A stretch of 64,000 bases of DNA from Maribacter flavus. GTDB taxonomy: Bacteria; Bacteroidota; Bacteroidia; Flavobacteriales; Flavobacteriaceae. The notes beneath the pieces were generated by a model. The model had not been told where the DNA came from and ran no database searches. It saw nothing but the letters and a program-made list of their open reading frames with translations. A program made the position numbers and the translations under genes. Positions 28,444 to 38,077 of this stretch are shown here, one piece after another (position 1 is the first letter of the stretch; every line of letters begins with the position of its first letter). The stretch is from NCBI RefSeq assembly GCF_008386635.1, contig NZ_VUOE01000001.1:124001-188000 (forward strand), given 5' to 3'.

Positions 28444-28467
28444 ATAAAAAATATTCTTTAGGAATAC

Positions 28468-29661
28468 TTATTTCAATACTTCCTCCACTTTATCGGCAGC
28501 TTCCTTGAACTGTACCGCGGAATGGACCGCTAATCCAGAATTGTCAATAATCTCCTTGGCCAACTCCGCATTGGTTCCTTGCAAACGCACGATAATGGGA
28601 ACCTTGATACTATCGCCCATATTCTTATAGGCATCTACTACACCTTGGGCGACCCTGTCACAACGCACGATTCCTCCAAAAATATTGATAAGGATTGCCT
28701 TTACGTTGGGATCCTTTAGAATAATCCTAAAAGCTTCTTCCACCCTTTTGGCATCGGCGGTACCGCCAACATCCAAGAAGTTTGCAGGCTCACCTCCGGC
28801 CATTTTGATCAAATCCATGGTAGCCATTGCCAAACCGGCACCATTTACCATACATCCCACGTTTCCATCCAAATCCACGTAGTTTAGACCTACTGCCCTT
28901 GCTTCGACCTCGATTGGATTTTCTTCCCGCAAATCCCTCATTTCGGCATATTGCTTTCTGCGATAAAGCGCGTTGTCATCAATGGAAACCTTAGCATCCA
29001 CCGCCATAATCTTATCATCGGATGTTTTCAAAACAGGGTTGATTTCGAACATACTGGAATCGCTCTGTACATAGGCCTTGTACAAGGCCGAAACAAATTT
29101 GGTCATTTCCTTAAATGCGGTTCCTGATAGGCCCAAATTGAAGGCTATTTTTCTCGCTTGGAAACCAAGAAGTCCCGTTGCTGGGTCGATCTCCTCGGTA
29201 AAAATCAAATGCGGTGTCTTTTCGGCCACTTCTTCTATATCCATACCGCCTTCGGTAGAATACATGATCATATTTCTGCCTGTACTCCTGTTTAATAAGA
29301 CCGACATATAAAATTCACTGGTTTCACTATCACCGGGATAGTAAACATCCTCGGCCACCAAAACCTGATGTACTTTTTTACCCTCGGCGGAAGTTTGAGG
29401 AGTGACCAGGTTCATACCTATAATTTGTCCTGCAAGCTCCTCGACCTCCTTCAAATTTTTGGCCAATTTAACGCCACCACCTTTTCCGCGACCACCGGCG
29501 TGAACCTGCGCTTTGATCACATGCCATCCGGTTCCCGTTTCCGCTGTCAATTGTTTGGCCGCGTCAACCGCTTCCTTGGCACTATGCGCTACGATTCCTC
29601 TTTGTATGCGAACGCCAAAACTTGATAATATCTCTTTTCCTTGATATTCGTGAAGGTTCAT
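28468..29661 (-). CDS. sucC: Succinyl-CoA ligase (ADP-forming) subunit beta
   Basis: 397 residues, the normal length. The N-terminal ATP-grasp domain opens MNLHEYQGKEILSSFGV and contains KAQVHAGGRGKGGGVKLA. The C-terminal CoA-ligase domain has GCMVNGAGLAMATMD, NFLDVGGTAD and LINIFGGIVRCD. The beta subunit binds nucleotide and succinate and, with SucD, makes succinate plus ATP from succinyl-CoA in the TCA cycle. sucD is not adjacent here, a common arrangement in Flavobacteriaceae. A -7 box (29686-29693) precedes it and a strong terminator follows. Confidence 0.98.
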   Translation of the reverse strand: MNLHEYQGKEILSSFGVRIQRGIVAHSAKEAVDAAKQLTAETGTGWHVIKAQVHAGGRGKGGGVKLAKNLKEVEELAGQIIGMNLVTPQTSAEGKKVHQVLVAEDVYYPGDSETSEFYMSVLLNRSTGRNMIMYSTEGGMDIEEVAEKTPHLIFTEEIDPATGLLGFQARKIAFNLGLSGTAFKEMTKFVSALYKAYVQSDSSMFEINPVLKTSDDKIMAVDAKVSIDDNALYRRKQYAEMRDLREENPIEVEARAVGLNYVDLDGNVGCMVNGAGLAMATMDLIKMAGGEPANFLDVGGTADAKRVEEAFRIILKDPNVKAILINIFGGIVRCDRVAQGVVDAYKNMGDSIKVPIIVRLQGTNAELAKEIIDNSGLAVHSAVQFKEAADKVEEVLK

Positions 29662-29685
29662 ATTAGGGTAGTTTTATTTGTTGGG

Positions 29686-29693
29686 CAAAAATA
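29686..29693 (-). promoter_or_regulatory. sucC -7 promoter element
   Basis: On the minus strand TATTTTTG matches TAnnTTTG, 24 nt before the sucC start codon. No clear TTTG was found at -33. Confidence 0.4.
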
Positions 29694-29771
29694 GGAAAGA
29701 CAGGGTAATTATTGAAAATTAAACTTGATTAAATGAATAAGGTCCTGCCAATTCGTTCAAACTTGTCCACA

Positions 29772-30410
29772 TTAACTTTCAATATTTTTGAAATCCAAGG
29801 GGTCAAAATTCTTAAAATGGCCGTTCAATTCAATAATTTTCCGGGTTCTTTCCACTTGGGATAGCACATTGATCGTTGTCACCAGATGGTTATAAATAAA
29901 TTCCAGTCGCTCCTGTTCCTTGGATATTTTTAATAACTGGTATTCTTGTTCATAGGAAAGCCCTATTTTATGTGCCAACACAAAACTATTGTACTTGGCC
30001 AGGTCAATCGGTGTGTTTGGAAGTTCCATAATCGCATAAAGTTCCCGAATCTTTTTCACCACCTCTGCCTTATAACTGGCCGGACAGATATAATCATACT
30101 CCAATAATTCCACAAGTCCGCCAGGGTATAGCTTCTCCCCCATTTGCGGCTCAAATAGAACGACCTTAAATACTTGTCTGGCCACACATACAACATCCAT
30201 CTCCCCTCCTTCATAAGTGTTGACCACTTCTACCAGTTGCACCTCCGTCCCGTACTCCAATCGATTGTTATGGAAAACCGGTATTCCAAAGGTAATGGCC
30301 TCTTCCCTACAATCCTGGATCAGCTGTTTGTACCTGGGCTCAAAAATATGCAAGGGCACAGTTTCGCCGGGAAAGAAAACGGATTTTAAAGGAAAAAGAG
30401 GTAGTTTCAT
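29772..30410 (-). CDS. LON peptidase substrate-binding domain-containing protein
   Basis: 212 residues covering only the Lon N-terminal (LAN) domain plus a helical tail. It shows the hallmark PLFPLKSVFFPGETVPLHIF and EPRYKQLIQDC, with GIPVFHNNR soon after. There is no AAA+ or protease domain, so it is not a Lon protease. Stand-alone LON-domain proteins are common and are thought to bind proteins or peptides; the exact function is unknown. It lies upstream of sucC on the same strand with a 110-nt gap containing a sucC promoter element. Confidence 0.88.
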   Translation of the reverse strand: MKLPLFPLKSVFFPGETVPLHIFEPRYKQLIQDCREEAITFGIPVFHNNRLEYGTEVQLVEVVNTYEGGEMDVVCVARQVFKVVLFEPQMGEKLYPGGLVELLEYDYICPASYKAEVVKKIRELYAIMELPNTPIDLAKYNSFVLAHKIGLSYEQEYQLLKISKEQERLEFIYNHLVTTINVLSQVERTRKIIELNGHFKNFDPLDFKNIES

Positions 30411-30582
30411 TAAAATATAAATGATGTGATTATCAATGCAGTTTATTAACCCATTGATACTTTATGAAAAACTGAATTTCTTTCTAAATTACAAAGCTTG
30501 TATATAGCATACAAGCAAAAGATGGATTTTACTGTTACATTTGACACATTTTGTTGTATTATTCTATTTTACAGGCTAAATA

Positions 30583-30614
30583 TTTGTGGGAATCCTTTGT
30601 TACTACTAGCTTTG
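30583..30614 (+). promoter_or_regulatory. lysA promoter
   Basis: TTTG (30583-30586), a 20-nt spacer and TAGCTTTG (30607-30614) match the Bacteroidetes sigma-A consensus TTTG-N17-23-TAnnTTTG. Transcription would start about 12-15 nt before the ATG at 30631. Confidence 0.6.
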
Positions 30615-30630
30615 TCAAAAATATATCGCT

Positions 30631-31869
30631 ATGAACAATGCGGATTTACTGAAAATCGCCAAAACGTACGGAGACCCCGTCTACGTTTATGACTCCGAAA
30701 AAATAACCTCCCAGTTCAATAGGCTTACCAAAGCCTTTGGTACCGTAAAGAAATTGAAGTTGAATTACGCTGCCAAGGCTCTATCCAATATCACCATTTT
30801 AAAATTGATGAACAGTTTGGGAAGTGGCCTGGATACCGTATCCATTCAGGAAGTACAACTGGGTCTATTGGCAGGTTTTAAACCAGAGTCCATCATTTTC
30901 ACCCCCAACGGCGTCTCTTTGGAAGAAATTGAGGAGGCGGCCAAATTGGGCGTTCGGATCAACATTGACAACCTTTCCATCTTGGAACAGTTTGGTAGCA
31001 AGCATCCGGACATTCCGGTTTGTATCCGGATAAATCCGCATGTAATGGCTGGAGGAAACTCGAAAATATCCGTAGGCCATATCGATTCCAAATTCGGTAT
31101 AAGCATACATCAAATACCGCATTTATTGCGAATTGTGGAGCTTACTAAAATGAATATCAACGGAATACACATGCATACCGGAAGCGATATTTTGGACATC
31201 GATGTATTCCTCTACGCTTCGGAAATCCTTTTTGAAACCGCCAAAAACTTTAAAAATTTGGATTTTATCGATTTTGGAAGTGGATTCAAGGTTCCCTATA
31301 AAGAAGGCGATATTGAGACGAACGTTGAGGAACTGGGAAAAAAGTTGGGTTCAAGATTCAATGAATTCTGCAAAGAATATGGCAAAGACCTTACCCTGGC
31401 CTTCGAGCCCGGAAAATTCCTCGTAAGTGAAGCCGGATTCTTTTTGGCCAAAGTGAACGTTGTAAAACAAACTACCTCTACCGTTTTTGCCAGTGTGGAT
31501 ACGGGCTTCAATCACTTGATCAGGCCCATGCTCTATGGGGCTACCCATTCCATTGAAAACATTTCCAATCCGGAGGGAAGGGAGCGCTATTATTCGGTGG
31601 TGGGCTACATCTGCGAAACGGACACTTTTGCTAGCAACAGAAGAATCAATGAGATATCAGAAGGGGATATTCTGTGTTTCAAGAATGCGGGAGCCTATTG
31701 CTTTACCATGGCCAGCAATTACAATTCCAGGTTTAGACCGCCGGAAGTTTTATGGCACAAAGGTCAGGCGATTTTGATACGGGAACGTGAGACCTTTGAC
31801 GATTTAATTAAGAATCAGGTAGATGTAAAGGACTTATTTGCGGTAAAGCAACCTGAGAAAGTGAAATAA
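30631..31869 (+). CDS. lysA: Diaminopimelate decarboxylase
   Basis: 412 residues of the fold-type III PLP decarboxylase family. PLP Lys is K49 in YAAKALSN. HMHTGSDI and DFGSGFKVPY are phosphate and substrate loops, CETDTF carries the catalytic Cys of the partner subunit, and FKNAGAYCFTMASNYNSRFR is the C-terminal signature. It converts meso-diaminopimelate to L-lysine, the last step of lysine synthesis, in the cytoplasm. No other lysine gene is adjacent. A well-matched promoter lies at 30583-30614, and an exported thioredoxin gene follows on the same strand. Confidence 0.97.
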   Translation: MNNADLLKIAKTYGDPVYVYDSEKITSQFNRLTKAFGTVKKLKLNYAAKALSNITILKLMNSLGSGLDTVSIQEVQLGLLAGFKPESIIFTPNGVSLEEIEEAAKLGVRINIDNLSILEQFGSKHPDIPVCIRINPHVMAGGNSKISVGHIDSKFGISIHQIPHLLRIVELTKMNINGIHMHTGSDILDIDVFLYASEILFETAKNFKNLDFIDFGSGFKVPYKEGDIETNVEELGKKLGSRFNEFCKEYGKDLTLAFEPGKFLVSEAGFFLAKVNVVKQTTSTVFASVDTGFNHLIRPMLYGATHSIENISNPEGRERYYSVVGYICETDTFASNRRINEISEGDILCFKNAGAYCFTMASNYNSRFRPPEVLWHKGQAILIRERETFDDLIKNQVDVKDLFAVKQPEKVK

Positions 31870-31886
31870 AGACCCAAAAAAAACGT

Positions 31887-31894
31887 TAGCTTTG
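31887..31894 (+). promoter_or_regulatory. Candidate -7 box before thioredoxin gene
   Basis: TAGCTTTG, identical to the lysA -7 box, 31 nt before the ATG. The -33 region is weak, so read-through from lysA is also possible. Confidence 0.35.
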
Positions 31895-31925
31895 GTATAA
31901 TTGTTGGACTAACTCCATAACAAGT

Positions 31926-32459
31926 ATGAACTCTAGCGTTTCCTTACATATCAAAAATCTATTTTTAGTCGCGTTTTTACTGATTTCTGCTGGGTCGCAG
32001 GCCCAAGAGGTGAAATGGCTTTCTTGGAACGAAGCCGCAGCATTGGCAGCTACGGATAAAAATCCAAAAAAAGTATTTGTCGATGTCTACACCGATTGGT
32101 GCGGATGGTGCAAAAAAATGGATAAGGATACATTCCAAAACCCGGAAGTGGCCGCCTACATGACGGAAAACTTCTACATGGTCAAGCTTGACGGCGAAGG
32201 TGCGGAGCCTATAGAATTCAAGGGAAAAACCTATAAGTTTGTGCCATCGGGCAGAAAAGGCTACCATGAGCTCGCAGCAGCCCTGATGCAGGGAAGATTA
32301 AGCTATCCTACCACCATATTCCTTGATGAAAAATTCAATATGCTCTCACCGGTGCCCGGCTATCAAAAACCGGAACCTTTCCTAAATATCGCCCGATACT
32401 TTGGTGAGGATATTTATAAGGAAAAGGATTGGAAAACCTACGCTGAAGCGGGAAAATAA
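31926..32459 (+). CDS. Exported thioredoxin-family protein
   Basis: 177 residues with a signal peptide ending near SAGSQAQ (~27). A thioredoxin-like domain carries the active site CGWC (C59-C62) in DVYTDWCGWCKKMDKDTF and the cis-Pro loop YPTTIFLDE. This is the thioredoxin_7/DUF255-like group with an inserted segment (~85-125). It probably acts in the periplasm as a disulfide reductase or isomerase. The target is unknown. It runs convergent to the DUF819 gene with 4 nt between stop codons. Confidence 0.88.
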   Translation: MNSSVSLHIKNLFLVAFLLISAGSQAQEVKWLSWNEAAALAATDKNPKKVFVDVYTDWCGWCKKMDKDTFQNPEVAAYMTENFYMVKLDGEGAEPIEFKGKTYKFVPSGRKGYHELAAALMQGRLSYPTTIFLDEKFNMLSPVPGYQKPEPFLNIARYFGEDIYKEKDWKTYAEAGK

Positions 32460-32463
32460 GTTG

Positions 32464-33600
32464 CTACAGTATTGCTGTGACCAAAAAACCCAAATAGGTT
32501 CCCAAGGCATTTCCCAAAGTCCCAACCAATATTGCCGGAAGCACAAGTTCTTGGCGCCCAAAGGTCTCCGCTAAGGCAATCGCAGAAGCTCCACCTCCAA
32601 CATTTGCCTGACTTGCTATGGCCACCATATCCCAATCCCTTAAAAAAAGACCACCAAGAAGCACAATAATGACACCATGTAAGAAAACGGCCAACACGGT
32701 AAAGGAGAAAAGGATTAATCCTACTTCCTTAAGTTGAACCACGGCATCAATTTCACAATAAGCACCTATAACGGCTAGAAATAGATATACGGTATATAGA
32801 CCAAGGGTTTGGGCTCCTTTTATTTTTTCGACGAAAGGAAATTGGGCCATTACAATCCCCAAGGTTGAAATGATGAGAATACTGGGTATCCTAGGTATTA
32901 ATGTGTGTAAAACATCCGAGAGTAGATAGGCCCCCACACCCAAAAAAACGATAAGGCTTAACTCTTCTAATGTCAGTGGTTCCGTGGTACCCTGCTGCTC
33001 CTTCAAGGGTTCCTTTTCCAGTATGCGCCGATCCGCTATAAACCTTCTTAGCACGTGCGGAAGGGCAATGGTCGCCATGATCCATAGTGCCGTTATCACA
33101 TTGTCCACGGCAATGGTACCCGCATATAACAACCCATTTTCCTGAAAACCATATATAAGGGCCACCGCATTAAAATTGACACTCCCTCCCGTGTAGGTAC
33201 CCGTTAGCATCCCCGCCAAAACTTTGGCTTCCGGGCCCAACACGCCTTGGGGACCAACAATGACCCAGGCAAGAAGAATACCTGCCACCGTTGCCAAAGA
33301 ACCGAATAAAAACAATAGCAACATGGGTACACCTGCTTTTTTAATGGCCCTAATATTTGCTCCTAGAAGAAGGTAGAAAATGGAAATCGGGGCCAAGTAG
33401 GTAAATACTGCATCATATAAAGGTATACTGTTGGATGCGGAAGGAATTATTTGGAGGTTGGCACAAACTGCGGTAAACAATATAACCAAAAGGGCTCCTC
33501 CCAATGGTTTGCCCCAAGAGGTCTTGGCCGCCCTGACCGATAGCCAAACCATTAGACAAAGTACGGCGAATACGAAAAGGGGTTGGTTGGTGAAGTTCAT
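32464..33600 (-). CDS. DUF819 family membrane protein
   Basis: I start at ATG 33600 (MNFTNQPLFVFAVLCLMVWL), which places the first membrane helix at the N-terminus. An in-frame start 57 nt upstream would add a non-typical hydrophilic extension. The ~378-residue protein has about ten to eleven membrane helices and the family motifs YLAPISIFYLLLGANIRAIK, TGTYTGGSVNFNAVA and ANVGGGASAIALAETFGRQE. DUF819 belongs to a sodium-coupled, BASS-like transporter superfamily; the substrate is not known. It is divergent from the M1 peptidase gene. Confidence 0.88.
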   Translation of the reverse strand: MNFTNQPLFVFAVLCLMVWLSVRAAKTSWGKPLGGALLVILFTAVCANLQIIPSASNSIPLYDAVFTYLAPISIFYLLLGANIRAIKKAGVPMLLLFLFGSLATVAGILLAWVIVGPQGVLGPEAKVLAGMLTGTYTGGSVNFNAVALIYGFQENGLLYAGTIAVDNVITALWIMATIALPHVLRRFIADRRILEKEPLKEQQGTTEPLTLEELSLIVFLGVGAYLLSDVLHTLIPRIPSILIISTLGIVMAQFPFVEKIKGAQTLGLYTVYLFLAVIGAYCEIDAVVQLKEVGLILFSFTVLAVFLHGVIIVLLGGLFLRDWDMVAIASQANVGGGASAIALAETFGRQELVLPAILVGTLGNALGTYLGFLVTAIL

Positions 33601-33664
33601 TTTGCACAAGATACTAAAAAGTTCGTGGTATATTCCCAACATCTGAAACCGAACCAAAGATGAC

Positions 33665-33695
33665 TTGTACCATGGAATTTTAATCGCTACTTTTC
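33665..33695 (+). promoter_or_regulatory. Promoter of the M1 peptidase gene
   Basis: TTG (33665-33667), 20 nt, TACTTTTC (33688-33695): one mismatch from TAnnTTTG. It ends 17 nt before ATG 33713, which argues that this ATG and not the upstream TTG begins the protein. Confidence 0.45.
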
Positions 33696-33712
33696 TATCT
33701 CAAAATCAATTT

Positions 33713-36277
33713 ATGCGTTACACCTTCCTACTTGGTATCATACTAATAGTTTCTTGCAAACCGAATGGCAGCAACCCTATACAAGCTGAACCAGGGGTGT
33801 CTTTGGAATTGGCTCAAGAACGGTCCGAGACCTTCAAAAACATACAGTATAAACTCCATTTTCACATACCGGATTCCTTGGAAAAACCCATATTCGCCAG
33901 TGAAACACTGACATTTGAACTTCTGGGCAGTAAGGATTTCTATTTGGATTTTAAGGAGCATCCAGATCATTTAAAAAAAATCGTGGTCAATGGAAGACCC
34001 ATTGAAATCCAGCACCAAAACGAGCACATCAGAATTCCAAAGTCCAATTTGGTAAAGGGGAAAAACTCCTTGGAAATCGATTTTTTAGCCGGTGAACTTT
34101 CACTAAACAGAAATGAAGACTATCTATACACCCTTCTGGTACCAGATCGGGCACGAACGCTTTTTCCCTGCTTTGACCAGCCTAATTTAAAAGCTACCTA
34201 CTCGCTGACAATTACCGCCCCTGAAAACTGGAAAGTACTCTGTGCCGCTCCAGAAATTGACCAGTTCACCAAAAACGGATGTACGGAACATCGGTTTGGG
34301 GAGTCGGACAAAATGAGCACGTATCTTTTTTCCTTCGTGGCGGGAAAGTTTAAATCCGAAGAAATGGCCATAGCCAATTTTCCTATGAAAATGTTATATC
34401 GGGAAACCGATGAAGAAAAAATCAGTTATAGTATCGATTCCATTTTCCAGTTGCACCACAGTTCCAAAGTGTTTCTCGAATCCTATACCGATTTTCCCTT
34501 CCCCTTTCAAAAACTCGAATTTGCCACGATTCCAGGCTTTCAATACGGCGGTATGGAACATGTGGGGGCCATTCAATACAAGGAAAGTTCCCTTTTTTTG
34601 GATGGCAGCGCTACGGAAAACAGAAAACTGGGCAGGGCCAAACTGATTGCCCATGAAACTTCCCATATGTGGTTTGGGGATTTGGTAACCATGGACTGGT
34701 TCAATGATGTTTGGATGAAGGAAGTTTTTGCCAACTTCATGGCGGATAAAATCGTAAATCCCGCGTTTCCTACCATAAACCATGAATTGGCATTTATGGT
34801 GGGCCATTACCCAAGTGCTTACGGTGAAGACCGTACAAAAGGTACGAATCCTATCAGGCAAGAATTGAAAAACCTCAACAATGCGGGTTCGCTTTATGGC
34901 AGTATCATCTATAACAAGGCGCCCATTATGATGCGACAGTTGGAAGCGGTCTTGGGTAAGGAAAACTTTCAAAAAGGTATTCAGGAATACATAAAAACCT
35001 ATCAAAATTCGAATGCGAATTGGAACGACCTCGTGAAAATTTTGGATAACCGTACGGATATAGACCTTCTTTCTTGGAGCGAGGTCTGGGTAAATAGTTC
35101 CGGCAGGCCCATTTTCAAGGATAGTGTAACATATACGGAGGTCGGCAAGATTTCCTCTTTGGAATTGATACAAATGGCCGAAGATGCTTCGGACCAAATT
35201 TGGCCCCAGATTTTTGAGATTTCCTTGGTCTATCCCGATTCCATCCTAAGAATTCCGGTGGAATTTACCGGTGACAAACTGGAAGTCACCCAGGCCCTTG
35301 GACTTCAGAAACCACTCGCAGTCCTTTATAATTCCGATGGTATGGGATATGGCGTATTTCCAATACATCCTGAAGCTTTTGAGACTATAGCGATCATGTG
35401 TGATGAAGTCGCTAGAGGTTCCCTGTACATAAACGCCTATGAAAATGCTTTGAACGGTGCTATTGAACCTTTGGAGCTACTGCGTTTTTATGAAAACCGA
35501 TTGTATCTGGAAGAAAATGAATTGTTAGCGAATTTGTTATCGGGGTATTTGAAGAGCTTGTTCTGGAAATACTTATCGGAAGAGGAACGTCACTTGGAGC
35601 AATCCAAAATAACGGATAATTTGTGGTCCCAATTGCAAAAGGACCTTACCCCTAACAAGAAAAAGACCTTGTTCTCGACCTTCCAGTCGGTGGCTTACAC
35701 AGGAGCTTCCTTCCAACAGTTGTACGATATTTGGTCCAAAAAAATCGAAATATCCAATCTTCGACTGAACAAGGATGACTTTACCGAAATGGCCTTGGAC
35801 CTAGCACTCTATCAACATCCTGAATCACAGGAAATTTTGCAAACGGCTAAAAACGCCCTTGACAATCCGGACAAATTGGAACGCTTCAACTTCCTGCTAC
35901 CTTCCGTTTCACAGGATGCATCGGTAAAAAGCGACTTTATGGAATCCATGAAACTTGAAAAGAACCGTTCAAAGGAAGTTTGGACGGCATCGGCATTGAA
36001 TAATATTAATCATCCCCTCCACCAAGAATTTGCCTTGAAACACCTTAGGCCCAGTCTAAACCTTTTGGATGAAATACAACAAACAGGCGATATTTTCTTT
36101 CCAAAACGCTGGTTGAGCAGCACCATAGGTAATCATACCTCAAACGAAGCCTACGAAATCATGCAAGAATATTTGAAGGATAATCCGGAACTAAACCCCT
36201 CCCTTAAAAACAAGTTATGGCAAGCCGCCGATGACCTTCGAAGGGTTCAACTTCTAAACAAAAAGATAATCCAATAA
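33713..36277 (+). CDS. M1 family metallopeptidase (aminopeptidase N-like), lipoprotein
   Basis: The start at ATG 33713 gives a lipoprotein signal (MRYTFLLGIILIVSC, lipobox Cys15). The 854-residue protein has an N-terminal beta domain, a substrate motif GGMEH in place of the usual GAMEN, and a zinc site HETSH (H314, E315, H318) with the third ligand E337 in MKEVFANF, spaced HEXXH-X18-E as in the family. A long helical C-terminal domain follows. It removes N-terminal amino acids from peptides, probably tethered to the outer or inner membrane facing the periplasm. The MKEVFA and GGMEH variants fall near the exopeptidase pocket and may alter specificity. Confidence 0.93.
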   Translation: MRYTFLLGIILIVSCKPNGSNPIQAEPGVSLELAQERSETFKNIQYKLHFHIPDSLEKPIFASETLTFELLGSKDFYLDFKEHPDHLKKIVVNGRPIEIQHQNEHIRIPKSNLVKGKNSLEIDFLAGELSLNRNEDYLYTLLVPDRARTLFPCFDQPNLKATYSLTITAPENWKVLCAAPEIDQFTKNGCTEHRFGESDKMSTYLFSFVAGKFKSEEMAIANFPMKMLYRETDEEKISYSIDSIFQLHHSSKVFLESYTDFPFPFQKLEFATIPGFQYGGMEHVGAIQYKESSLFLDGSATENRKLGRAKLIAHETSHMWFGDLVTMDWFNDVWMKEVFANFMADKIVNPAFPTINHELAFMVGHYPSAYGEDRTKGTNPIRQELKNLNNAGSLYGSIIYNKAPIMMRQLEAVLGKENFQKGIQEYIKTYQNSNANWNDLVKILDNRTDIDLLSWSEVWVNSSGRPIFKDSVTYTEVGKISSLELIQMAEDASDQIWPQIFEISLVYPDSILRIPVEFTGDKLEVTQALGLQKPLAVLYNSDGMGYGVFPIHPEAFETIAIMCDEVARGSLYINAYENALNGAIEPLELLRFYENRLYLEENELLANLLSGYLKSLFWKYLSEEERHLEQSKITDNLWSQLQKDLTPNKKKTLFSTFQSVAYTGASFQQLYDIWSKKIEISNLRLNKDDFTEMALDLALYQHPESQEILQTAKNALDNPDKLERFNFLLPSVSQDASVKSDFMESMKLEKNRSKEVWTASALNNINHPLHQEFALKHLRPSLNLLDEIQQTGDIFFPKRWLSSTIGNHTSNEAYEIMQEYLKDNPELNPSLKNKLWQAADDLRRVQLLNKKIIQ

Positions 36278-36301
36278 ACTAAAATAGGATATCAGTTGAC
36301 A

Positions 36302-37981
36302 TTAATCAACAGTTATAGTGGAAATACCCCATCTAACTGCCGAGTTGTTCTCCTCGTCGGCCTTAACTATTACGTAAAACTGGGAACCTGCGGAATTAAA
36401 AAAGCCAAAATACCCGTGAGACGAGAAAAGGGAAAAATTGCCATTCGTATCCGTTCCTAAAAACTTTGGCAACTCTATTTCGCCTTGGAAGTTGTAAAAA
36501 TCTTCGGTGTATTTTTTAACAACACCTCCAGGTTTATAATCCCAATCCCATAACCCTTCGTCTACGATAGTATATATTACATTTGCTTCTGCATGGGAAT
36601 CCATAGTCGAAATACGTTTTCCTTGCTCACCTAATAATTTTCCGCTATATGTCATATCATTCGTTTGATTCTCTGAAGCGTTAAATACATTCCTGGCCCT
36701 AGAAAATAATTTATCCCCAGATTCAGATATCCAAATATTTCCGCTAAATTCAAAATCACCGTGATATGGAGAATCGTAAAGATAATGTGCAGTCCCTCCA
36801 GAAATGTCATACTTTTCAAAATCGGACGGGGAAAGACCATTATCTGCGCCATAAATATAACTGCCGCTAGGATGCAACTTGGCCCTAGTCCCCGCATAAA
36901 TGGTATTTCCTGTGTTTTGTGTCTCATTTCCAGTGGACAAATCAATACACCTAATACGTTCATGCTGATCTACACGTGGAAAGGCATATGCCCAATTGTT
37001 TGGTCCCAAAACAATATCAAATACGTCCGTTGTGACGCTGTACATTTGAATCAATTCCATAGATGATAAATTTATATAGGAAATATATCCATCATGACCA
37101 ACTACGGCTAAATTACCATCTTGACTAATAGATACGCTGGTAGGCGGTAAGTTCAAATCCAATGATTGAATTCCCTGAGAAACTGGATTAATATTAAGAA
37201 TTTGGTTTGGAAATTCTGAAACCGCAATTATTTTGTCATAATTTCGATCATATTCAGCATCCACAATTTGACCATTATCCAATATCCATTTTTCCTCTTT
37301 ATAGGCCTTTATATTGACAGGCAGCTCCAAAGCGTTCTGTTGATTATTTCCAATATTTAAAGAATATTCATAGATATTCGTTTCTAACTCGGTTCTATCA
37401 ACAGTTGAGGTTACCAAAATAGAATCACCTATAGCCAAAAAACCTGAGTCTGGAGAAACTGTTAAATAATCATTTTGATTATTAATGGTCCAATTAAAGT
37501 CCAAACCACCTGAATTTTTAATGTAAAACTCGGTTGAATCTTCTTGATAATCAAATTCCAGAATGCTCTTTGATATGGCCATTTGAGAAATTTGAGGAGT
37601 TTCTATAAATACCGATACATCCATCAACTTTTTACCAGCCGAACTTGAAATTATTTCTACCGAACCAGTGTTCCAACCAACGTTTAAACCGGAAACCTCC
37701 GTGGTAACCAAAATTTCATCAATCGTACCGTCCAAAATACCACTGGAAGGAGAAAAAGAAATCCAGTTTGGCTTACTACCTATTCGCCACTCGAGTCTTC
37801 CTTCAGGTTGGGAAGAAATAAAAATGGTACCTGATTCACCTTGTAACAACTCCAAATTGTTCGGAGAAACTATCAACTGTAAATCTTTGCCTATATCTGA
37901 ATCATTTTCATTAGAACACGATAGGAGAAAGAATATTCCACAAAGAAATTTAATTGCAAAAAAGGGCTTACTTTTTCCCAT
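36302..37981 (-). CDS. Lipoprotein with BACON-like domains and a beta-propeller
   Basis: 559 residues. Lipobox near residue 22 (FFLLSC). There are two BACON-like beta-sandwich repeats (~33-128 and ~130-225; WISFSPSSGILDG and LTVSPDSGFL), then a ~330-residue repeat region with blades of the WD/YncE type (QILNINPVS, GNLAVVGHDGYISYINL, KLHPSGSYIYGADNG). BACON domains are typical of Bacteroidota surface and periplasmic proteins and often accompany glycan or mucin binding. No catalytic motif is seen. Codon use is visibly more A/T-rich than in the neighbours, so it may have been acquired. It converges on the M1 gene with 24 nt between. Confidence 0.78.
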   Translation of the reverse strand: MGKSKPFFAIKFLCGIFFLLSCSNENDSDIGKDLQLIVSPNNLELLQGESGTIFISSQPEGRLEWRIGSKPNWISFSPSSGILDGTIDEILVTTEVSGLNVGWNTGSVEIISSSAGKKLMDVSVFIETPQISQMAISKSILEFDYQEDSTEFYIKNSGGLDFNWTINNQNDYLTVSPDSGFLAIGDSILVTSTVDRTELETNIYEYSLNIGNNQQNALELPVNIKAYKEEKWILDNGQIVDAEYDRNYDKIIAVSEFPNQILNINPVSQGIQSLDLNLPPTSVSISQDGNLAVVGHDGYISYINLSSMELIQMYSVTTDVFDIVLGPNNWAYAFPRVDQHERIRCIDLSTGNETQNTGNTIYAGTRAKLHPSGSYIYGADNGLSPSDFEKYDISGGTAHYLYDSPYHGDFEFSGNIWISESGDKLFSRARNVFNASENQTNDMTYSGKLLGEQGKRISTMDSHAEANVIYTIVDEGLWDWDYKPGGVVKKYTEDFYNFQGEIELPKFLGTDTNGNFSLFSSHGYFGFFNSAGSQFYVIVKADEENNSAVRWGISTITVD

Positions 37982-38077
37982 ATAGTTTTATACTAATTTA
38001 TCAATCAAACGAGGAATAAGGAAGAATATTTTGAGCAGCTACCTCTAAAGATAATCTTCTATAATAATCCAAATAAT

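Noticed and set aside
29772-30410. LON-domain protein as a Lon protease fragment
   Set aside because: The open frame has its own start and stop, and no AAA+ or protease remnants lie on either side, so it is a stand-alone domain protein.
33665-33712. Upstream TTG start for the M1 peptidase
   Set aside because: It would bury the lipoprotein signal at residue 17 and coincides with a likely -33 promoter element.
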